From positions 1-34,870 of IMG/VR virus record IMGVR_UViG_3300042914_003884: a DNA stretch of 34,870 nucleotides. One strand, written 5' to 3'. The position numbers and the translations under genes were made by a program. Positions within the stretch are counted from its first letter, which is position 1, and the number at the start of each line of letters is the position of its first letter. Shown in pieces: positions 29,665 to 34,870 of this stretch. The notes under the pieces were generated by a model, which was not told where the DNA came from, did no database searches, and saw only the letters and a list, made by a program, of their open reading frames with translations. This stretch comes from a virus.

Positions 29665-31752
29665 ATGTCCAACTTCATCCGACAGCTCCGGAAAACCACC
29701 ACCGGTCTGCCCCCGCTCACCGGCATTCCCTCCGGCGTCCTCCTCATCAACACCGCAGACCTCACGCTGAGTTTCCCGAACGCAGCCGGAACAGACTGGG
29801 TGACCATCGCGGGAACAAACTCCGCCCCAAGTTTCGCCCTTGAACAGTTCACGTTCACCGGCAACGGATCGCAGACGGTTTTCTCGACGACCTCGACGGA
29901 CTCAACCGACTCTCATTTCGTCGTCGCCGTCGGAGGCGTTTTCCAAACCGCCGGAACAAACTACACGGTCGCAGCAGGACAGGTGACATTCGCCGCCGCC
30001 CCAGCAGACGGGGAAACCATCAACGTGCTCGTCGCCTCCGGCGGAATCGCTGGCCCACAAGGCCCACAAGGCCCACAAGGCCCAACCGGAGCACCAGGTA
30101 CAAACGGAACCAACGGAGCCGCCGGAGCCGATGCCCTCTGGAACTATCGCGGAGCCTACGACATTGGGTCGTCATACGCACTCGGAGACGTCGCCACCTA
30201 CGATGGCTCCCTTTACTACCGCACAGATCCAAACGGCGGAAACGTCGGCGACACGCCATCCGACAACTCCAGCTTCTGGGATTTGCTGGCCATTCGCGGA
30301 GACCAAGGTATACAAGGCCCGAAGGGAGACCCCGGCGATTCCATTGTTGGCATCACCGCGCTCACCGGCGACGTTACCGCGAGCGGGAGCGGTTCGCAGC
30401 CCGCCACCCTCGCAACCGTTAACGCGACAACCGGAGCTTTCGGAACCGCCTCACAGGTTGGCCGACTGACCGTCAACGCCAAAGGACTCGTCACGTTGGC
30501 ATCCAGCGTCCCAATCGCCATCTCGACCGCTCAAGTCACAAGCCTCGCATCCGCTCCCATCAACCTCTCCGGCGACATCACGGGGACAACCACAGCCGCA
30601 ACCCTGCCGACGGTTAACTCAACGCCTGGCACTTTCGGGAGCGCATCTCAAGTGAGTCGGCTCACGGTCAACGCCAAAGGACTCGTCACGTTGGCGTCCA
30701 ACGTCCCAATCGCAATTTCGACTTCGCAAATCACCGGACTGACCGCCGCCGCAATCGGCGCGGAGCCAACAATCACAACTCTACCCATCTCAAAAGGCGG
30801 AACAGGCCAAACAACCGCAGACGCCGCACTCAACGCCCTTCTCCCGTCGCAGACCACCAACGCCGGAAAATACCTCACGACGGATGGCTCGACAGCGTCA
30901 TGGGCGACCGCGGGCGGAGGAGGGAGCGGGGGTGGTATACAGGTTGACCGTTACCTCACAACGCAGAACGTCACAGTCCCAGCCGGAGCCGTCCGTTTAG
31001 ACGTTTGGTGCGTCGGAGGTGGCGGTGGAGGAGGCGGAGCCGCACGACTCGCGCCAACAGGAGGTGGCGGAGGAGGAGGCGGAGGCGCGGGCGTTTCGTT
31101 CGCAACATTCACCGCAAGCCAACTACCCTCAACCATCCAAGTAGTGGTGGGGACTGGAGGAGCAGGGGGAACCGGAGCAACTGGCAGTCCCAACCAAACC
31201 GCCGGAACCGCCGGAGGGACATCCGGCGTTAACGCGGGAGCATCAATCACCGTCGGCCCGAACTACATCATGGCAAGCGGTGGCGGAGCCGGTGGAGCAG
31301 GACAAACCGGAGGAAGTGGAGGAAGCGCAGGAACGATCGGCCAATACGCCACTTTTCTTGGAACGGGAGGAGGATTCGGAACAGGTGCGGTCGGACAAAT
31401 CGGCGGACAGGGAGCGAGAGGAGCATCCGGTGGAGGAGGAGGGGGACATTTGCAAGACGGAACCGCATTCGCTGGCGGACAGGGGGCGCAAAATTACTCG
31501 ACGTTGATTGGCCCAGCAGCCGGAGGGGCGATCGGCGGAGCAGCAGGGACAGCAGCCACCGACCTCACTTTCGACGGACAAGCCGGAAGTGGAGGAGGAG
31601 GAGGTGGAGCAAACACCGCCGGAGTTGGTGGAGCGGGCGGAAAAGGTGGATTCCCTGGTGGTGGCGGTGGAGGAGGCGGAGCCGGTTCGACAAACGGAGG
31701 GAGCGGAGCCGCCGGTGGGGACGGACTCGTCATCCTCACATGGTATTTCTGA
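29665..31752 (+). CDS. Collagen-like and glycine-rich tail fibre
   Basis: This 695 aa, highly modular fibre runs in order: attachment region; [20 protein letters not shown] and INVLVASGG module (residues about 65-128); short collagen-like [16 protein letters not shown] near 129-150; a carbohydrate-binding-like block ([20 protein letters not shown]); two 65-residue repeats ([13 protein letters not shown]); [11 protein letters not shown] linker; and a C-terminal glycine-rich head of about 270 residues ending [10 protein letters not shown]. It is a receptor-binding candidate. Shared modules with 31758, 32589 and 101 show domain swapping among fibres. Extracellular on the virion. Confidence 0.8.
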   Translation: MSNFIRQLRKTTTGLPPLTGIPSGVLLINTADLTLSFPNAAGTDWVTIAGTNSAPSFALEQFTFTGNGSQTVFSTTSTDSTDSHFVVAVGGVFQTAGTNYTVAAGQVTFAAAPADGETINVLVASGGIAGPQGPQGPQGPTGAPGTNGTNGAAGADALWNYRGAYDIGSSYALGDVATYDGSLYYRTDPNGGNVGDTPSDNSSFWDLLAIRGDQGIQGPKGDPGDSIVGITALTGDVTASGSGSQPATLATVNATTGAFGTASQVGRLTVNAKGLVTLASSVPIAISTAQVTSLASAPINLSGDITGTTTAATLPTVNSTPGTFGSASQVSRLTVNAKGLVTLASNVPIAISTSQITGLTAAAIGAEPTITTLPISKGGTGQTTADAALNALLPSQTTNAGKYLTTDGSTASWATAGGGGSGGGIQVDRYLTTQNVTVPAGAVRLDVWCVGGGGGGGGAARLAPTGGGGGGGGGAGVSFATFTASQLPSTIQVVVGTGGAGGTGATGSPNQTAGTAGGTSGVNAGASITVGPNYIMASGGGAGGAGQTGGSGGSAGTIGQYATFLGTGGGFGTGAVGQIGGQGARGASGGGGGGHLQDGTAFAGGQGAQNYSTLIGPAAGGAIGGAAGTAATDLTFDGQAGSGGGGGGANTAGVGGAGGKGGFPGGGGGGGGAGSTNGGSGAAGGDGLVILTWYF
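30438..30735 (+). repeat. Two-copy internal repeat in fibre gene
   Basis: A segment at 30438-30540 recurs at 30633-30735, offset by 195 bases (65 codons), encoding FG(T/S)ASQV(G/S)[14 protein letters not shown] and IAIS twice. The copies differ by scattered mostly synonymous changes, so the duplication is not recent but the protein has been conserved. In-frame repeats like this allow fibre length change by recombination. Confidence 0.8.
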
Positions 31753-31757
31753 CCGTT

Positions 31758-32576
31758 ATGAGTCTCCAAAAAATCTCCAACAACCTACTCGCGCAAGCCA
31801 CCGCCCTCGGCAAAAGCCTTATCTCAGCAGCCGACGCAGCCGCCGCCAAAACCGCGTTGAACCTCGCGACGGTGGCCACCACCGGAAGCTACAACGATCT
31901 CGCGGACAAGCCCACGGGAGGAGGGGGGAGTGGTGGCGGTTCGTTCGCGGTCGACCAGTTCGGATTCACCGGCAACGGTTCGCAAACCGTCTTCACGACC
32001 ACCGCAACGAGTTCAACCGCCTCTCATTTCATTGTCTCCGTTGGCGGAGTAATGCAATCCGCCGGAATCGACTACACGGTTTCCAACGGCGTCATCACGT
32101 TTTTGCAAGCCCCATTCGCGGGGGAGCGTATCAACGTGCTCGTCGCCTCCGGCGGCGTTGCTGGCCCGCAGGGAGAGACCGGAGCCACCGGCCCACAGGG
32201 AGCCACCGGAGCACAAGGCCCAGCCGGAGCAACAGGAGCAACCGGAGCGCAAGGCCCACAGGGAGCGACCGGCGAACAAGGCCCCGCCGGGACTTCGTTT
32301 GTTTTCGTCGGCGTGTACAACTCCGGAACCACATACACCGCCGGACAAGTGGTTCGCTACGAGGACACCGCCGCGCAAACCATCGGATGCTACGTTCGCA
32401 AAACCGTTTCCGGCTCCGAGCTACCTACCGACTCGACCAAATGGGACGCCATGCTAGTGTTGCCCACGACGGGAACCGGTGGAGGAGGAGGGACAACCAC
32501 CTACACTTTCACGCGGCCCGAAGGCGGAACCTATCACCGACCAGGATCGACCGACAAATACACCCGCGCAGCTTAA
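31758..32576 (+). CDS. Collagen-like tail fibre protein
   Basis: The 272 aa protein starts at ATG 31758; a start at 31740 would overlap the previous gene by 13 bases. Residues 1-50 ([30 protein letters not shown]) match the N-terminus of the glycine-rich genes at 101 and 34028. Residues 62-130 match the GNGSQTVF / INVLVASGG module of the preceding gene. A longer collagen-like stretch of G-x-y triplets ([19 protein letters not shown] onward, bases 32163-32290) follows, then a short C-terminal domain with EGGTYHRPG. It is a chimera of its neighbours' modules, lacking a polyglycine head. Confidence 0.75.
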   Translation: MSLQKISNNLLAQATALGKSLISAADAAAAKTALNLATVATTGSYNDLADKPTGGGGSGGGSFAVDQFGFTGNGSQTVFTTTATSSTASHFIVSVGGVMQSAGIDYTVSNGVITFLQAPFAGERINVLVASGGVAGPQGETGATGPQGATGAQGPAGATGATGAQGPQGATGEQGPAGTSFVFVGVYNSGTTYTAGQVVRYEDTAAQTIGCYVRKTVSGSELPTDSTKWDAMLVLPTTGTGGGGGTTTYTFTRPEGGTYHRPGSTDKYTRAA

Positions 32577-32588
32577 CCACTTAAACAA

Positions 32589-34025
32589 ATGGCAGATTTA
32601 CCAGTCACCCAAGCAGTCGACACCTTCATGGGTTCGGCCAATCAAACCGAAATGCGCTCCAACCTAGCGTTGGGGGATTCGGCGACAAAAAACACCGGAA
32701 CCACATCCGGCACCGTGGCCGCTGGAGACGACTCGCGCATCGTCGGAGCCGTCCAAACCTCTCGCACGATCAGCGCAGGCACAGGTCTCTCTGGAGGTGG
32801 CACTCTCGCGTCAGACCGCACGCTTTCGGTTTCGTTCGGCAACACGGCAGGGACGGCGTGCGAGGGAAACGACTCTCGCCTAAGCAACTCGCGCCCCCCT
32901 AACGGCAACGCTTCCGGCGACCTAAACGGAACCTACCCATCGCCACTCGTCTCCGGCCTCTACAACCGCCCATTGGCAAGCGCAGCCCCAACCAACGGAC
33001 AGGTTCTAGGCTGGAATGGATCGCAATGGACGCCCATGACGGTCTCCGGCTCCGGCGCATCGGAAGAGTTTCCGGTCTTAGCCGTATTGTTCATGGGCCC
33101 AGTTTCCGGCCAAAACTACTCAATCCCCACAGGCTACAAATGGGCTGACCTTTACCTCTGCAGCGGAGGACAAGGTGGCAATGGCGGAGACGTCCGCACC
33201 GTTTACGACGCCCAATCCTCATTTGCGGCATCGGGAGGGAATGGCGGAGCCACCGGAGTTCTCCGGATGCTCAAGGAGATCTGGGTCAAAGGTTCAGTCC
33301 TCACAATGGATTTGGGAGCGGGAGGAGTGGGCGGAGCCGGTGGAGTGATTCAAGGTTACTCCAACGGGAGCCCTTCCTACAGCGCAGGACAACTTGGGGG
33401 GAATGGTGGAGATTCCTTGGTCTATTTTTCAACCCCTCCGGAAGGCAGTCCGTCTTATTCCAATCAGCGTTTGATGAATGCTCCTTACGGAGGATCACGC
33501 CATTCACAACAATCATGGGCGGATGGGTACGGAGGAGGAGTGAACGCCCAAGGAGCAACGCCAACGCTGACGGCGTGGAACTCTCTGTTCCAAGTGATGA
33601 TTCACCCAGGTGCTGGCGGAAGCGGAACCCCGTCGAGCGGGATCGGCCCGCAGTTCATCGACGGAGCCAAAATTGCCGACGGAAACGAGGTGATGATTTC
33701 AAACACGGGAGCCGTGTTGGCTTCGTACGAGGGGAACACAAACAATGGCATCGACGCCCTACAGGTTCCTCTCTTCACAAACTCCATGTCGTTCTCCGGT
33801 ATGTTTTTCGGAGGAGCAGGAGGTGCAGGAGTCTATGCCGACGCTCCAAACAACTCCTACAGCCGAGGGGGGAACGGTTCCGACGCGCAGCCCGGATGCG
33901 GTGGCGGTGGAGGAGGCGGTTGCTTCGTTGGGAACAATCTGACCGATGCAGACCCGAATGGAGTCAAAGGAGGGGACGGAGGAGACGGTGGCGTCGGATT
34001 CCTACTTCTGATGCTCCGCAAATAG
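32589..34025 (+). CDS. Glycine-rich tail fibre protein
   Basis: The product is 478 aa. Its first 130 residues contain fibre motifs (GTTSGTVAAGDDSRIVGAVQ, NGNASGDLNGTYPSPLVSGL, PTNGQVLGWNGSQWTPM). Its C-terminal 300 residues form a glycine-rich head richer in Tyr, Asn and Ser than the others, with a Cys-flanked glycine run (GCGGGGGGGC) and the hydrophobic end GFLLLMLRK. Two cysteines bracketing polyglycine is unusual and could clamp the strands. Its last 32 codons reappear at the window start. Two bases separate it from the next fibre gene. Confidence 0.75.
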   Translation: MADLPVTQAVDTFMGSANQTEMRSNLALGDSATKNTGTTSGTVAAGDDSRIVGAVQTSRTISAGTGLSGGGTLASDRTLSVSFGNTAGTACEGNDSRLSNSRPPNGNASGDLNGTYPSPLVSGLYNRPLASAAPTNGQVLGWNGSQWTPMTVSGSGASEEFPVLAVLFMGPVSGQNYSIPTGYKWADLYLCSGGQGGNGGDVRTVYDAQSSFAASGGNGGATGVLRMLKEIWVKGSVLTMDLGAGGVGGAGGVIQGYSNGSPSYSAGQLGGNGGDSLVYFSTPPEGSPSYSNQRLMNAPYGGSRHSQQSWADGYGGGVNAQGATPTLTAWNSLFQVMIHPGAGGSGTPSSGIGPQFIDGAKIADGNEVMISNTGAVLASYEGNTNNGIDALQVPLFTNSMSFSGMFFGGAGGAGVYADAPNNSYSRGGNGSDAQPGCGGGGGGGCFVGNNLTDADPNGVKGGDGGDGGVGFLLLMLRK

Positions 34026-34053
34026 CCATGCAACAGGTCTCCAACAACCTCCT
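33928..34053. repeat. Terminal direct repeat, copy 2 (identical to 1-126)
   Basis: This segment is base-for-base the same as the first 126 bases. It is followed by DNA closely related to bases 127-945 but with growing divergence. It places the circular unit length, if circular, at 33927 bases. Confidence 0.95.
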
Positions 34054-34870
34054 TGCTGACGCAACCACAGTCGGCAAGCAGCTTTTGAGCGCAGCCGACG
34101 CGACCGCCGCAAAGGCCGCGCTCAATCTCGCAGCGGTGGCCACCTCCGGCAGCTACAACGACCTCGCGGACAAACCAACCGGAGGAGGGACGCCGCCACA
34201 AATCAATCTCTACACCCTCACAACTCACCCGTCCGGCACGGCAACTTGGACAAAGCCAACAGGAGCAAAATCCGTAAACGTGCAGATGTTCGGAGGAGGG
34301 GGAGGAGGAGGGAGTGGACGCAAAGACGCATCCTCCAACGTCGTGCATTGTGGAGGAGGCGGAGGAGGTGGAGGCAGTTACCTCAACGTAACGCTACCCG
34401 CTGCCGCTCTAGACTCAACAGTCGCCATCACGATCGGAGCCGGTGGCCCTGGTGGCAACGGACAAACCGCAACCGCTAATGGAGTCGACGGAACCAACGG
34501 TTTCAACTCGGCCTTCGGAACCTTGGTCGCCACAGGAGGAGGAAGAGGAATAGGCGGTTCCATCACGCTCGGAAGCGGAGGAGCCGCCGCACTTAACTCA
34601 AATGCAGGGGCGAGCGCAGCGGTCAACGGTGGTGCCGGAGCCATCGGCAACCCGAACGCGCAAAATGTCGCGTGGAGCTATGGTGGCGCAGGAGGAGGGG
34701 CAGGGGGGGGGATTTCGACAGGGAACGCACCTTTTTTCGGAGGTAACGGAGGTCGCTCGAATGCACTCAACGCGCTAGGAGGGGGAGCCGGAAACACCAC
34801 AACCGCAATCAACGGGGGCAACGGAAACGCCAACTCCAACGCCGAAATCGGTTTTCTCGCGTCCGGATCG
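34028..34870 (+). CDS. Glycine-rich tail fibre, second allele or paralog (partial, 5' end)
   Basis: The gene starts at ATG 34028 and runs off the window with 281 codons seen. Residues 1-85 are almost identical to the gene at 101-1111 (LLADATTVG in place of LLGQATTVG), while the glycine-rich head differs widely, for example LPAAALDSTVAITIGAGG here against IPADSLGASVPVVIGAGG there. The Cys in [12 protein letters not shown] is kept. A conserved mount with a variable tip is what is expected of receptor-binding alleles. Whether both exist in one genome is undecided. Confidence 0.8.
   Translation, partial: MQQVSNNLLADATTVGKQLLSAADATAAKAALNLAAVATSGSYNDLADKPTGGGTPPQINLYTLTTHPSGTATWTKPTGAKSVNVQMFGGGGGGGSGRKDASSNVVHCGGGGGGGGSYLNVTLPAAALDSTVAITIGAGGPGGNGQTATANGVDGTNGFNSAFGTLVATGGGRGIGGSITLGSGGAAALNSNAGASAAVNGGAGAIGNPNAQNVAWSYGGAGGGAGGGISTGNAPFFGGNGGRSNALNALGGGAGNTTTAINGGNGNANSNAEIGFLASGS

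Noticed and set aside
30052-30078. CRISPR-like short tandem repeats (ggcccacaa three times)
   Set aside because: These are in-frame collagen-like triplet codons without spacers.
28516-34870. Diversity-generating retroelement acting on tail fibres
   Set aside because: No reverse transcriptase, no template repeat, and differences between fibre copies are not adenine-specific.
1-34870. Integrase, repressor or attachment site indicating a prophage
   Set aside because: No tyrosine or serine recombinase, no divergent promoter with a repressor gene, and no bacterial flanking genes were seen.
1-34870. tRNA or rRNA genes
   Set aside because: No cloverleaf-like segment was noticed in either long gene-free region; this was judged by eye only.

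Overview
The window looks like an almost complete genome of a tailed, long-tailed (siphovirus-like, lambda-type) double-stranded DNA phage. Every gene I can support lies on the + strand. The order is the classic one: a lambda gpA-type large terminase, gpW-like joiner, lambda-family portal, protease/scaffold, decoration protein, major capsid protein, head-tail and tail-tube proteins, tail chaperones, tape measure, tail tip and tail fibres. I see no integrase, repressor, excisionase, tRNA or bacterial gene, so a virulent phage is the simplest reading. GC content is roughly 55-60% by eye. Most start codons lack a Shine-Dalgarno sequence and follow short A/C-rich leaders, or are translationally coupled through ATGA overlaps. 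The host cannot be named. The T4-type muramidase and a possible inner-membrane spanin would suit a Gram-negative host.

The first 126 bases are identical to 33928-34053, and both copies run into homologous but diverging glycine-rich tail genes (101-1111 and 34028 to the end). The simplest explanation is a circularly mapping genome of about 33.93 kb, assembled past its own start into a second allele of that tail gene. A true tandem duplication is the alternative. On the circular reading the single rightward gene string is: tail fibres, lysis (1116-2133), a non-coding control region (2134-2509), replication/recombination and small early genes (2510-8817), a second non-coding region (8818-9219), packaging (9220-13418), head (13402-18075, closed by a strong terminator), connector and tail (18127-27425), and fibres (27463-34870).

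The early block holds a small membrane protein, a zinc-ribbon protein, a RuvC-like resolvase, a RecT-like annealing protein, an SSB-like protein with the acidic DEIPF tail, a MazG-like nucleotide pyrophosphohydrolase, several small orphans including a DUF551-type protein, and a primase-helicase. This amounts to a self-contained replication/recombination set. The primase-helicase is followed by a 402-base gene-free region with a long imperfect hairpin, a canonical G-quadruplex motif and further inverted repeats directly upstream of the small terminase. That is where a cos/pac site or origin would be expected.

The most unusual cargo is a three-gene insert between the small and large terminase genes: a ParB-fold protein, a glycosyltransferase resembling the TET-associated DNA glycosyltransferases (TAGT), and a compact GIY-YIG-like nuclease. 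No TET/JBP oxygenase or DNA methylase is visible, so this could be an unusual DNA-modification or packaging-linked system. Other notable points are a portal with an extra C-terminal domain, a miniature HAD-like phosphatase among the head genes, a possible nested scaffold, a lambda G/GT-like overlapping tail chaperone pair, and three tail paralogies: two tandem gene pairs and one shared N-terminal module. The fibre cluster is built from shuffled modules ([18 protein letters not shown], collagen-like, polyglycine).
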